Below are positions 20,885-32,079 of a stretch of 64,000 nt of DNA, piece after piece. Below the pieces are notes generated by a model, which worked only from the letters and a program-made list of their open reading frames with translations, was not told the origin of the DNA and did no database searches. Both the position numbers and the translations under genes were made by a program. Within the stretch, counting starts at the first letter, position 1. Each line of letters opens with the position of its first letter. Origin of the DNA: Peromyscus leucopus (lineage: Eukaryota > Chordata > Mammalia > Rodentia > Cricetidae); the NCBI RefSeq assembly GCF_004664715.2, contig NC_051063.1:112826829-112890828 (forward strand). The letters run 5' to 3'.

Positions 20885-23878
20885 TTTCAAAATAATACTT
20901 TCAAAACCACATGATAATCTCATTAGATAAATGCTGAAAAAGCCTTTGACAAAATCCAACACCCCTTCATGATAAAGATCTTGGAGAGATCTGGAATACA
21001 AGGAACATACCTAAACATAATGAAGATAATTTACAGCAAGCCAACATCAAATTAAATGGAGAGAAACTCAATGCAATTCCATTAAATTCAGCAACAAGAC
21101 AAGGCTGTCCACTCTTCCCATATCTATTCAATATAGTACTCGAAGTCTTAGTTAGAGCAGTAAGACAGCAAAAGGAGATCAAGGACATACAACTTGGATA
21201 GGAAGAAGCCAAACTCTCCCTATTTGCAGATGATCTGATAGTATAATAAGTGACCAAAAAATTATCAGGAAATTCCTGCAGCTGATAAACACCTTCAGTA
21301 ATGTGGCAGGATACAAGATTAACTAAAAAAAAATCAGTAGCTCTCCTATATACAAATGATAAGCAGACTGAGAAAGAAACCAGAAAACATCACACTTTAC
21401 AGTAGCCATAAATAATATAAAATACCTTGGGGTAATTCTAAGCAAGTGAAAGACCTGTATGACAAGAACTTTATATCTCTGAAGAAAGAAATTGAAGAAG
21501 ATATTAGAAAATGGAAAGATCTCCCATGCTCATGGATAGGTAGGATTAACAGTAAAAATGGCTATCTTACTAAAATCAATCTACAGATTCAATGCAATCC
21601 CCATCAAAATCCCAACACAATTATTCACAGACCTGGAAAGAACAATACTCAACTTCATATTGAAAAACAAAAAACCCAGGACAGCTAAAACAATCTTGTT
21701 CAATAAAGCAATCTCTGGAGGCATCACCATACCTGACCTCAAGCTCTACTATAGAACTATAGTAATAAAACAGCTTGGTATTGACATAAAAACCGACATG
21801 TGAACCAATGGAATAGAATTGAAGACTCTGACATTAATCCATACACCTATGAACAACTGACTTTTGGCAAAGAAGCCAAAACCGTACAAAGGAAAAAAGA
21901 AAGCATCTTCAACAAATGGTGCTGGCATAACTGGATGTGAACATGTAGAAGATTGCAAATAGGTCCATATCTATCACCATGTGCAAAACTCAAGTCCAAG
22001 TGGTTCAAAGACCTAAACATAAATCCAGTTACCCCAAACCTGGTAGAAGAGAAAGTTGGAAGTAGTCTTGAACACATTGGCATAGGAGACCACTTCCTAA
22101 ATAAAATACCAGTAGCACAGATACTGAAAGCAACAATTAATAAATGGGGTCTCATGAAGCTGAGAAGCTTCTGTAAGGCAATGGACATCGTCAATAAGAC
22201 AAAAATGACAGCCTACAGAATGGGAAAAGATCTTCACCATCCCCGTATCTGACAGAAGGCTGATCTCCAAAATATATAAAGAATTCAAGAAACTATACAT
22301 CAAAATACCGAAAAACCCAATTAAAAATTGGGCTACAGAACTAAACAGAGAATTCTCAACAGAAGAATCTCAAATGGCTGAAAGACATTTAAGGAATTGC
22401 TCAACATCCTTAGTCATCAGGGAAATGCAAATCAAAAGAACTCTAAGATACCATCTTACACCTGTCAGAATGGCTAAGATAAAAAACGTTGGTAACAGAT
22501 TAAAAAAAAGTTGGTAACAGAGGATGTGGAGCAAGAGGAACACTCCTTCACTATTCGTGGAAATGCAAACTTGTACAGCCACTTTGGAAATCAGTATAGT
22601 AGTTTCTCAGAAATTGTTAATCAATCTTCCTCAAGACCCAGCTCTACCACTCTTGGTCATATACCCAAGGAATGCTCAATCATACCACAAGGACTCATGC
22701 TTAACCATGTTCATAACAGCATTATTTGTAATAGCCAGAACCTAGAAACAACCTAGATGCCCCTTAACCGAAGAATGGATAAAGAAAATGTGGTACTTAT
22801 ACACAATGGAGTGCTACTGAGCAATGAAAAACAATGTCATCATGAAATTTGCAGGCAAATGGATGGAACTAGAAAATATCAGCTTGAATGAGGTAATCCA
22901 GACTCAGAAGGACAAACATAGTCTGTACTCACTCATAAGAAGATACTAGATGTAAAACAAAGGATAACCAGACTACAACCCACAGCTCCAGAGAAGCTAG
23001 CTAACAAGGAGGACTCTAAGAGGGACACATGAATCACCTTGGGAAGGGGAAATAGAGGAGATTTTCATGAGTAAACTGGGGATGGGGGAAGACAATGGAG
23101 GGTGAGGTATGGAGGATGAATATATGAGGGAACAGGATGGTTGAGCTGGAGCAGGGACAGAGTCGGGAAGCAATGAGGGAGATACCATGATGGAGGGAGA
23201 TGTCCTGGGGATGGGGAGAGGCCAGATGCTCGTGAGTTCCCAGGAATCCACAAGGATGACCCCAGTTTAGACTACTAGCAATAATCCAGTAATTAAATAA
23301 GTGAGTACCCTAACTGTCATCATAGAGCCTTCATCCAGTAACTAATGAAATCAGATGCAGATACCCATAGCCAAGCACCAGGCTGAGCTCCAGAAGTCCA
23401 ATTGAAGAGAGAGAAGAGGATTCTATGAGCAAGGGGCATCAATATCATGATGGCGAAATGTAAAGAGACAACCCAACCAAACTAGTGGGAACTCATGAAC
23501 TTTAGACCAACAGCTGTGGAGTCTCCATGGGACTGGACTAGGGCCTTGGCATAAGCCAGACAGTTGTGTAGCTTGATCTGCTTAAGGGGCCTCTGGAAGC
23601 AGGATCAGGATCCATCCCTGGTGCATGAGCTGGCTTTTTGGAGCCTATTACCTATGGTAGGACACCTTGCACAGCCTTGATGCAGGAGGAGGGGCCTGGA
23701 CCTACCTCTCTTGACTGTACCAGGCTCCATGGACTCTCCATGGGAGACCTTGCCTTGTCGGAGGAGGTAATGGGTTGTGGGTTGGGGAAAAGGTGGGAGG
23801 AGGGAGGAGAGGGGGATCTGTGATTGGTATGTGAAATGAATAAAAAATTCCTTAATAAAAAACAAAAACAAAAACAAA
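20885..23878 (+). mobile_element. 5'-truncated rodent L1 (partial ORF2, 3' UTR, A-rich tail)
   Basis: About 3 kb of L1: the reverse-transcriptase part of ORF2, the C-terminal region to a stop at 22947-22949, then a G-rich 3' UTR of about 900 bp and a tail of AAAAAC units ending near 23878. It abuts the older L1M. The 3' UTR matches the elements at 9831-10156 and 62682-63478, so this is the youngest family in the window. No clear target-site duplication was found. Confidence 0.95.
20897..22949 (+). pseudogene. L1 ORF2 remnant (reverse transcriptase to C terminus), inactive
   Basis: The RT catalytic motif FADD is encoded at 21223-21234. In that frame a TAG at 21199-21201 interrupts translation just upstream, and a 1-base deletion follows near 21243. 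Sense-frame pieces at 21446-21688, 21558-21803, 21953-22252 and 22511-22756 are fragments of this one ORF separated by frameshifts. The endonuclease domain and ORF1 are absent. The frame ends with tac tag at 22944-22949, the usual L1 ORF2 C-terminal position. Confidence 0.93.
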
Positions 23879-24425
23879 ATATGATCTATAATGCACTAGC
23901 TATAATTTTTAAAAAAGATCTCTTAGTGATGTTTGTCTGTCCACAGTAGCCACCAAATGACTCAGATATTCCTTGCATCATCTTATTCTATAAATAAATA
24001 TCCTAACATATTTTGTTCCTTCTTTATTTGATGGTTTCAAGATTCCTAGTTATTTCAAATAATTTCCCTCTGGTTTCTATTTAAGTTTCAGAGTCTAGAA
24101 ATGAGCTCAGAGCTCCAGACATTCAGATAAAGGAAAATTGCCAGAAGATGCTCACTTCCTTCCATCTGGGTCCCCTCTTCCTGTCGGTGGTGCCCAAGAT
24201 AACATAGACTTAAAATGTGCCAAATTGTATTTTTAAGTTTAGGGTCAACACAACCTTTGGTACATTTTTTTACATTAAATATTAAAAATCAAATCTCTGT
24301 GTCCCTGTCCACTGAACTTTTAGAAACGCAATATGATATGTCAAATGTATTAGTGTTGATTTTCCCCTAGTTTTTAAGATTTCATTAGATCATCAATTCA
24401 ATTAGAATTTATAGAGCATTTAAGA
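23879..24425. other. No recognisable feature
   Basis: Unique-looking AT-rich DNA downstream of the L1 tail. No named repeat or coding signal. Confidence 0.4.
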
Positions 24426-24597
24426 TATACATACATACATACATATATATATGTATATATATATACATATATATATTTATATAGAGTTATATATAGAGAG
24501 TTATATATATATAGTTATATATATAGATATATAGAGTTATATATATATAGTTATATATATATATATATAGTTATATATATAGTTATATATATGTTGT
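24426..24597. repeat. (AT)n-rich low-complexity array
   Basis: About 170 bp of ATAT, (CATA)n and a repeated 'agttatatatat' motif. Self-complementary throughout, so it can form hairpins. Confidence 0.95.
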
Positions 24598-24894
24598 TAG
24601 GTAGCTAATTGATATGACCTGAAATATCCTTTTCATTCCATAGAGGAAATTTTTTTCAAGATTACATAGCGTAGTTTTTAATTTGTTCACAGCATCTGGA
24701 AAGCTGTTGTATGGAAAAGGAAAGAACAAGTCTGGAGGTGAGAACTGTGGGCTATCCCACTGTATTCATGAGCTCATTGGCTGAGTGAGTCCCCTCATTT
24801 TCCTTGGCCTATTGCTTTTCTTTCTGGTGAATAGAGGCAATTGCTAATTTCCTCCCTATCTAAGTTATTAAATGCAGCTCAGCGACCAGCACTG

Positions 24895-25015
24895 AGATGG
24901 AAGGAGCATGGACTTGGGAGACAGCTGTCTTGGATTTAAGTTTTTCTACCCTTCTTAATCAGACATTTGATCATCCCTCAAATTGAACATTCCCATCTCT
25001 AGCACTATCATCATT
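24895..25015 (+). repeat. MIR relic
   Basis: 'gcatggacttgggagacagc' aligns to the MIR 'gcacgggctctggagtcaga', and 'ttggatttaagtttttctac' to 'tgggttcaaatcctggctct'. The core continues weakly to 'tagatg'. Confidence 0.62.
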
Positions 25016-25750
25016 AGATGTAGACGACAGTGGTTTTTCACAGATCCTTCTGGTGCTTGGGGAGAATTTAAAATAACATATTTGAAAGAAATAAGAAGCC
25101 TGGGCCTCAGCAAATGGAGAGTGTCTTCAAGGGAGGCAAGATGATTTGAAAATGTGGTGTCCAAAACTAGAGCTCCAAACCTGAAATAGCCAGTGGGCAT
25201 AGCAAGGAAAGCATAGGCAGAGCTAAGAAACGCCACACAGATGGAATCTGCAGGATTTGACAGTCATGCACAAGGCTAAGACAATAGCTCTATTTCCAGA
25301 TGGATGAACAGGTCAACAGCAGCACTTAAAACTGAGAAAGGAAAATGGGAATGACAGATTTGGGAAAATAAATGTCTAATCAATGTTGTATACATGGTGT
25401 ATAGTGAGATCCTGGGTAACATGAAGGTCAAGATAACTCAGAAGATTTTTTTTTTTTTTTGCAAATGGAGTCTAATCTCAGTAGACAGCTCTGGATAAAA
25501 AGTTACATTTTGTAGTCAACATAGTAACGGTGAATTTGAGGTCATGAATGTCCCTAGAAAGGCTGTGATAAAATGAAGAATTGGGAGCAGAGACAGATAC
25601 TTAAAGATAACTGATGTTGAATGATGAGAAGAGGAAGCCAAACTGGAAAGACTAGTGAGGAGTGCGTAAAAGGAGTGAGTAAAAGGCAGAAGGAGAATCA
25701 GGAGGTTAGGAGCTCATTCCAGCCAACCACACCAGCAGAGAGCTGTTTGG

Positions 25751-25751
<1 letters not shown>
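25016..25751. other. No recognisable feature
   Basis: Purine-rich unique-looking DNA with a 14-base T run near 25447-25460. No gene evidence. Confidence 0.4.
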
Positions 25752-25754
<3 letters not shown>

Positions 25755-25788
<34 letters not shown>

Positions 25789-25812
25789 GAAGAAGAAGAA
25801 GAGGAGGAGGAG
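25755..25812. repeat. Compound (GAT)n(GAA)n(GAG)n microsatellite
   Basis: Eleven or so GAT units grade into GAA and GAG units. In one frame this encodes Asp then Glu runs within an 81-aa open frame (25621-25866), a composition artefact and not a gene. Confidence 0.96.
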
Positions 25813-26689
25813 TTTGGACGATTGCTAATGACCCGCAGGAGCTTAAATCTGAAGTGGAAAAACTAGTAAGTAGAATTTGAATTCTATTCTGTAGTTGAGC
25901 AAAGGGTCAAAGATGATTTGAAGTCCCCTTTGAGGTTTAGAAAGAGCCCTCCCTGTTTTCAGATCTTCAACAGTTAGAGAAGGGTTAAACACAGCCAGGG
26001 GGCCATGAAAGAAGAATGACATAGAAGCTGTCTGCCCAGCCATTTCCAGTCATCACAGAACCTTTCTATAGGGCAAATGGAAAAATTACCTCTCCCACTG
26101 ATAAGCCTGTGTAGGTGTCAACTCAAAATAAATGGAGACCTTGCCTTCCATCATTTTGCTGGATTTTAATTTTAGTGAAGAACTGCCCTTATTCTGCAAT
26201 TTGTTTTCTTTATTGATTTTTCATGCAGACAGCTGGAACATCCAAACAAATGTGTGCTATTTGGCTTGGTGAAATGCATTAGTCTATAGGTATTAGTCTC
26301 ATGGAAAAGCTCCAGCTGCTTAGTGAGAGAGGAAATCTTTCATTTGATATCTATAGTTGAGTATTCCCCTGAAATGGTCACCATAGAACCATCACCATTA
26401 TAGTACTAAAAGACAACATGCATAGAAGTCCAACTGTCCTTTTTTCTCTACTTAGCCACTAAATTACATGTAAGTCGCAACTCTTCAGAGGCACAAATAG
26501 TGAGAACATGTGAAATGTTACAAAGGCAAATATTTAAATTCTAGAATAGCTTGCTTACTCCATTTTTTAAGATTTGTAAAGAACCACAATGTCTCCAATA
26601 AAGAGAACAAAAGTTTAACTCCAGTTCCTTAACCTCATAGGAGGAAGGCTTAGGCATCTATACTCCATGCCCTGTTTATCTAACAGCCA
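25813..26689. other. No recognisable feature
   Basis: Unique-looking DNA. 26160-26340 is non-repetitive and could be conserved, but nothing in the sequence proves it. Confidence 0.4.
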
Positions 26690-26830
26690 ATACTCATTTG
26701 TCAGTGTCCATAATATGCCAAACATTGTGCCTGATGTAACGAAGAAAACTATGAAGACTGAAAACTGGAGCTACAGTCTTCAAACACAGTCTAATTTGGG
26801 AGAAGTTGACAACCAAGATCAGCCATTACA
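26690..26830 (-). repeat. L2 3'-end relic (antisense)
   Basis: 'cataatatgccaaacattgt' followed by 'gcctgatgtaacgaagaaaa' matches the antisense L2 terminus 'ctatgtgccaggcactgttctaggtgctggggatac'. It continues to 'agtctaatttgggagaagtt' (consensus 'attctagtgggggaga'). Confidence 0.7.
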
Positions 26831-26889
26831 GACATTCACCCATTCATTTAGCCACTCCAGTTAATTCCCTCCATCAGTCTCTGCCATCC

Positions 26890-27650
26890 TTTCCACAAAC
26901 ATCACCACTAACATAGCTTTAAATGCAAAGCTCTAGACATGTTCAATAATTTGTCATTTTTCAACGGCACTGCATATCAAAAGGCTCTCTTGCCCATATC
27001 AACAAGCTCTCTTGCCTCTGCGACAAAAACGACTCTCTTCAGTGCAGCCATCATAAGGGAAACAATACCTTCCTTCAGTGGACCATTGTGGAAGACACCC
27101 ATTTTTTCTATTATCTGTGTAGAGTCATTGACTACAGTGGCTTTTTCGGTAATGGTTTTAAATCACAAAAACAAGTCATGCTTTGATCACCTTAAAGCAA
27201 ACACACCAAAGGGTCCCCATTATGGTTAGAATGAAACTCACAGTTATTTCAAGAGTTGAATGAGATCCTGTGGCTGAAGTCCGTCTTTGATCAGAGCTCT
27301 GCCCACTCTCTCTGAAGACATGGGCACCTGAGATATTTTCCTGTTCTCTGACATCCTCACCAGTCCTTTCTAATGGTACCTGCATAGGCTTTGCCTTGCA
27401 TCTAGCTCTTATCCTTGAATTCCCTTCTCTTTTAGGTCTTGGTAGAAAGGCTCTCTCTGCAGAGAAGCCTTCTTCCAGCTTTGAGCTTTCATTTCTAACC
27501 CAAGTATTATATAATCTCTTACATTTCTCCCTATCATCATCACCCGTGATCAATGGAAATTAGTTGTTTATTGACTACTGTCTCCTCTGACTTATTTCCC
27601 CTTTGAGAGTATTGTTTCCATGAGTACATGAGTAAAGCAAATATTTTTAG
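26890..27650 (+). repeat. Long L2 3' segment
   Basis: In L2 order: 'ggttttaaatcacaaaaaca' and 'agtcatgctttgatcacctt' (consensus 'ccttttaaaacgtaagtcagatcatgtcactcc'), 'aaagggtccccattatggtt', 'aattcccttctcttttaggt' and 'ctctgcagagaagccttctt'. The 125-aa minus-strand frame at 27176-27553 lies antisense in this relic and is not a gene. Confidence 0.78.
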
Positions 27651-27667
27651 CATACACCCATATATGT

Positions 27668-27735
27668 GCTGCCTCTGTGTGTGTGTGCACTCGCACATGA
27701 GAGTGCGCATGTGCATGTGCACATATATATGTGGT
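27668..27735. repeat. Alternating purine-pyrimidine tract
   Basis: Imperfect TG/CA/CG-type alternation (for example 'gtgcgcatgtgcatgtgcac' followed by 'atatatatgtg'). It is Z-DNA-prone and contains rare CpGs. Confidence 0.85.
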
Positions 27736-28044
27736 TTGTATTTGTACCAAGCAGGGAAGGCCTCTGAGATTAGTGTATGCTCAGGAAAACACATCTAGAA
27801 TTATTTAGTGCCATGATTCAAATCAATAATATTTTTATATCTTGCTTTCTTATACTTCATTGTTTCCTGGAACCATGATTTTTCAAAATACCTAATAGCA
27901 TGTTGACTTGCTGCAGAAGGAGCATCCAGCCATAACTCTGTGGGTTACTGTGTCATTTTCTATCCTGTTAATGTTACTAGTTATAGTGCTACAAATTGTT
28001 TCACACATCTCCAAATTATATCAGAGCATATCTTTACTTATACT

Positions 28045-28110
28045 TATTCAGTGGATATTTATTAACTTCTGAATACATGTAAGACAATAATCAAGGCTGT
28101 CTGCAATTCA
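28045..28110 (-). repeat. L2 3'-end fragment (antisense)
   Basis: 'ttcagtggatatttattaac', then 'ttctgaatacatgtaagaca', resembles the antisense L2 end 'ttcaacaaatatttattgagcacctactatgtgcca'. Confidence 0.5.
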
Positions 28111-28739
28111 CCATCACTCATACATGAAATAACCCACTGTTTTCTTATGGCATTCTTCCATTGGACATTTCTAATTATACTGAAACTTGGCAATGGGTTA
28201 AGAATGCCACAAACAAGAAGTGACCAACAGACAAGGGAGAGGAAAGAAAAGGAAAAGGAGAAATGTTGACTAAGAAAAGATTTTATCTAGCGTAGTTTGT
28301 AGAGGATTAGAAAAAAAAGGTGTTGGTGTTTGTATGTAGGGAGGATAACTCTTTTTGAAAAAAAATGCTTGTTCTAAAGTTTTGAGAAAGTACTATCTTT
28401 GATTTGCCTGTGTTTTTCTTTTGGCATTTCAAAATTCTAAATATTCTATTCCAAATAGAATGAGAGTAACATTAAATAATGTGAACATCCATCTACTAGG
28501 AAACATCACGTCTAAGAAGTTCTATGTTCTTAATGCACTGGCAGAAATACCCATTAGATAAGTGTAATTTGTGAACAAGAGGCATTTCCAAATACTTTGG
28601 AAACATACCAGCCATGTTTGACATGGTACTGGGTACTGACTTGGTACTGAGCCCTCTCAGTATGAGACTTGGTAACTGGGTCACACTTTACCAGCAGCAG
28701 ATATGACTTTGGAGGAAGAGTCTGTGCCATTACGCCTTT

Positions 28740-28990
28740 CCCATTCTGTTTCCATTCACCCTTCAGGACTTACCCCACGCCTAAACAGATCTTTGAAAAA
28801 TTTCCTAACTTCAAAGCTGATTTCCCAGCTCCCAGACACATCTTCACCAAGGCATTTCCATATAATACTAAATAAAACTAGGTTTTTCTCTAACTAGACT
28901 GTGAGTAACTTGGTGGTACCATGGTTGATGCCTTATACATTGTATCATTTCATTGTATGCTTAGCAGAGTCCCTTTCTGTTGAACTGAAC
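28740..28990 (+). repeat. L2 3' segment
   Basis: 'cacccttcaggacttacccc', 'ctaactagactgtgagtaac' and 'tgtatgcttagcagagtccc' follow the L2 order 'cttcaggtct...', 'tagactgtgagctcc', 'gtgcctagcacagtgcc'. Confidence 0.75.
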
Positions 28991-29189
28991 ACCAAAAATA
29001 TTTGCTGTCCATCTTTCATAGGAATCCCAAGGCAACTATGTTCATTTTTGTGAAGCAACACATTTCAGAATTGCATTTACTTAAACCAACTAGTAAATAT
29101 ACCAGGAATCTGAATGCAATGATCAAAGGGCGAATAACATACCTTTTCTGTCAGACCTCAAGCTCATGACACAAAGTAATACAAATTAG

Positions 29190-29480
29190 AGAGAAACCCA
29201 CTCACTTACTGCCACAGAGAATACAACGCTGAATTTTAATCTTGCAATAGACTATGCCATAGATTTTAATGTATGAAAATGACAATTAATTGATTCTGTT
29301 CTGCTCCAATAATCTTGTGTCTTATTGGAGGCATCTAAATGAAATGGAAGCCATAAAAGTTACAGACATAAGTGAGGTAAGCAATGGGCCATAGCAAGGC
29401 ATTACAGAGTTTACTGCTGTCAACAGTGGTGCTGCTTAAACAAGGCTGAGAGTCATCAGTTTCAGCTGGGCATGAAATTA
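29190..29480. other. Candidate conserved non-coding block
   Basis: No repeat signature. AT-rich with homeodomain-type cores, including the perfect palindrome CAATTAATTG at 29283-29292 and two ATTTTAAT blocks at 29233 and 29263. The call is by appearance only. Confidence 0.25.
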
Positions 29481-29679
29481 TACAACCCTAATCTGTCCAC
29501 CTGGAGATGTTCACTGTGATTAGCATCAAGCATCATTTTCAACTCAGTTTGTGAAAGATAGATCGGCCTAATCTGCTCAGGTTAAACAGAAAGGAAAAGA
29601 AATAAGATAGTTTGACCTCGTGGGCAGATATTCTTAACACTCAACACTTTCTCTAAGAAGTTATCCTGGAAGATCTTCA

Positions 29680-30069
29680 CTGTCAACTAGGTTTAGAACC
29701 ACCTAGGAGACATATCACTGGACAGGCTTGTGAGGATGTTTCCAGGGATCTTTAGCTGAGGAAGATAAATGCAGTATAAATATGGCTGCTATGATCCCAA
29801 GGGCTGGTGTGTTGGCCCAGATAAAAAGGAAAAGAGCAAAGAGCAAGGGAAATATCAGCATCCATTTCTCTCTACTTCCAGGATATAGATGCAATGTGAC
29901 CAGCTACCTCTCACATTTAGTCTACACAGTCAGGAGTCACTCTTGCTACTATGCCTTCCTTGTTGTGGTGGACTACATTATCAAACTGTGAGCTAAAAAC
30001 AAGGTCTTTATCCCTTAAGGTGAATCTTCTTAGGCATTTTGTTACAGCGATCATGAAGTAATTAATAAG
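29680..30069 (+). mobile_element. URR1-like non-autonomous hAT element
   Basis: 'tgtcaactaggtttagaacc', 'acctaggagacatatcactg', 'gcaatgtgaccagctacctc' and 'gtggtggactacattatcaa' match the body of the family. The right end 'gttacagcgatcatgaagta' corresponds to its terminal region. No transposase; the 69-aa frame inside is chance. Confidence 0.78.
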
Positions 30070-30123
30070 CCTATTGGTAGGCTCAAAAAACAGATTAATG
30101 AATGTTAAGAAAATACAAAGTTT

Positions 30124-30222
30124 GCCAGCACGTGTCTGTGATCCCTAGACTTGGGTGGGTGAGGCAGGAGAATCATAAATTTGAGGGTAGCTTGGGCTAT
30201 GCAGTAAGATCTTGTCATATGA
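30124..30222 (+). repeat. Diverged B1 SINE
   Basis: 'gccagcacgtgtctgtgatc', 'gtgaggcaggagaatcataa' and 'gggtagcttgggctatgcag' are sense B1 landmarks. The A-rich tail follows at 30223-30260. Confidence 0.8.
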
Positions 30223-30703
30223 AAACAACAAACAAATAGACAAATAGGCAGAAAAGATAAATTAAAAAAAGACCCAGAAAAGAAGTATTTTAGACAAAAA
30301 AAGAGACTAGACTGTTGCCTGGGACTGAATGAGAAAAGAAAGTAATTATAAATGGACCTATGGATGCTGACTGGAGGTATGAAAATGTCTTCTTAGTTTA
30401 TGTAATGGGTATACCACTGGATAAAGTTACTGATATTCACTGAATTATATACTTTAAATGAGTGTTTTTATTTAAAATATGCTTTGTAAAATTTTAATAA
30501 AAGCATTTTAGAGAAAATTGTAAAGCTTGAAAAGTATAGAGAAATAATCACCTTTCCCAGTGACAGGTCACAGAATACTTACTTTATTCTCAACATTTAC
30601 ATTCTAGGACATTTCAAATATTTCCATCAGATCCTTCACAGCAGAAAGTGTCACCTTATTTTTGAGACTGGACACTTGCTAATGACTCATGCTTGTTTAG
30701 AGG

Positions 30704-30717
30704 ACACTAGGGGTCGC
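30704..30717 (+). promoter_or_regulatory. CTCF-like core motif
   Basis: acactaggggtcgc matches CCASYAGRKGGCRS at 12 of 14 positions (mismatches at 1 and 11), followed by tgctgcc. No named repeat covers it. CpG is retained within the motif. Confidence 0.4.
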
Positions 30718-30886
30718 TGCTGCCCATCTGCACAGGGTTCACTGTGAGGGGGCATAGACTAGCATGGGCATGATTCAGCTGTTGACCCAGCTTTACTAAA
30801 TTCCTCACATTTGAGCTATTGATGATGGCTGGATGTAAAGCTTTGTAGCCAAGTAAAATATTAACAAAAAAGCAAGTGATAAAATT

Positions 30887-31397
30887 TGTTGGAAGATTTT
30901 TGCTGACTGGTAGAGGTTGCTGTCTCCCTATGGCCTGGCAGTTTATCTCAGTAGCTAGGCAATATGGGGCTCCTTCCCTCCAGCAGAAGTTTCTGCCTCT
31001 ACCTGCCCTTATCTGGAGAATGTCCCTGGACCCGAGGACTGACCTTATCTGGAAGCTCTCTCTAAACCTGATGCTGACTTATCTTTAGCTTGAACCCTGG
31101 CATACTTCCCTGCTAGAAGGCTCCCTTGCTGCACATTTGATAACTAAGACTTGTGGTAGGAGCCTTATGATAGAAGTGTGCCACTTACTGCAAATTAGGG
31201 TTTGTTCCTAGGCTCCCCAGTCCTATATATTCCTTATACTCTGCAATGAAGTTGAGCTGATTCACTGAAGTCTGTCTCTCGAAGGCTATCTCCTTTCATG
31301 TTCATGGGCCACATACAAAGCTTTCTGTCACCACTCAGGCCTTTTTGTCCCCTCAGGTTGATGGCCAATAGGCCAAGAGGGAAAGAGGACCTTCACA
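30887..31397 (+). mobile_element. Candidate solo LTR, ERV2/ERVK-like
   Basis: It begins TGTTGGAAG and ends CCTTCACA, with near-identical 6-bp flanks (aaaatt at 30881-30886, aaaact at 31398-31403). It carries a TATA-like 'ctatatattcc' and a decayed poly(A)-signal region 'ctgcaatgaagt', then 'tgtctctcgaaggctatctc'. No gag or pol follows. The 6-bp duplication suggests a class II element. The 70-aa frame at 30876-31088 is chance. Confidence 0.6.
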
Positions 31398-31608
31398 AAA
31401 ACTGATCTGAAAAGAGGAGATTTAAAGCGAAAGACAGGAACTATCCCAAAAGAGTGTTTTTCAGTATTTTTTACTATCTATTGAATCTAAACTAATTAAT
31501 AAGGTAAACTATCAGAATCCAAATTATGTCTTCAATCACAATGTGAATACTCAAAAGTTAAATTACTTCAGACTTTTTTTTTGAGCATCTACCCTTCAAA
31601 TAAACTTT

Positions 31609-31792
31609 TAGTGTTAACTTTATTTTATTTTATTATTTTATGAGACAGGGTTTCTCTGTGTTAACAGTCCTGGCTGTCCTGGAACTTGCCTTGTAGACCA
31701 GCTTGGCCTTGAACTCACAGAGATCAGCCTGCCTCTGCCTCAGAGTCCTGGGATTAAAGGTGAGTACCACCACTCCAGGCTAGTGTTAACTT
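31609..31792 (-). mobile_element. B1 SINE with perfect target-site duplications
   Basis: The duplication tagtgttaactt occurs at 31609-31620 and 31781-31792. The body at 31621-31780 is full-length antisense B1: a T-rich tail first, 'tgagacagggtttctctgtg', 'tggctgtcctggaacttgcc', 'gaactcacagagatcagcct' and 'gagtcctgggattaaaggtg'. It is relatively young. Confidence 0.97.
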
Positions 31793-31879
31793 GAATATTG
31801 AAATTACAGCAATTACCATATAGAGTAGAAAGAGTAACATGTCGCCTCAAGCAAGCCTGGATAAAATAGAGGTGGAATT

Positions 31880-32060
31880 ATTCATTTAATCAGTTCTCCA
31901 TCCACAAATATTTACTACATACCTAATATGTGTCAAACATTCTCTAGATTATAGAAATAGACAGTGATTAAAATAAATAAACAACAAACAAAAACCCTGT
32001 TTTCATTGGCTTATGTTGATATAATGGGAAGTGGTGGGATAAAAACAAAATAATGGTGAA
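31880..32060 (-). repeat. L2 3'-end relic (antisense)
   Basis: 'ccacaaatatttactacata', 'cctaatatgtgtcaaacatt' and 'ctctagattatagaaataga' align with the antisense L2 terminus, then 'accctgttttcattggctta' with its 'ccctgccctcatggagctta'. Confidence 0.8.
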
Positions 32061-32079
32061 AACATCTACTTCCTATTTA

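Noticed and set aside
23605..23877. 90-aa minus frame and overlapping plus frame in G-rich DNA
   Set aside because: Both lie in the L1 3' UTR and tail.
25621..25866. 81-aa acidic frame with Asp and Glu runs
   Set aside because: The acidic runs are the translation of a (GAT)n(GAA)n(GAG)n microsatellite. The flanks have no coding signature.
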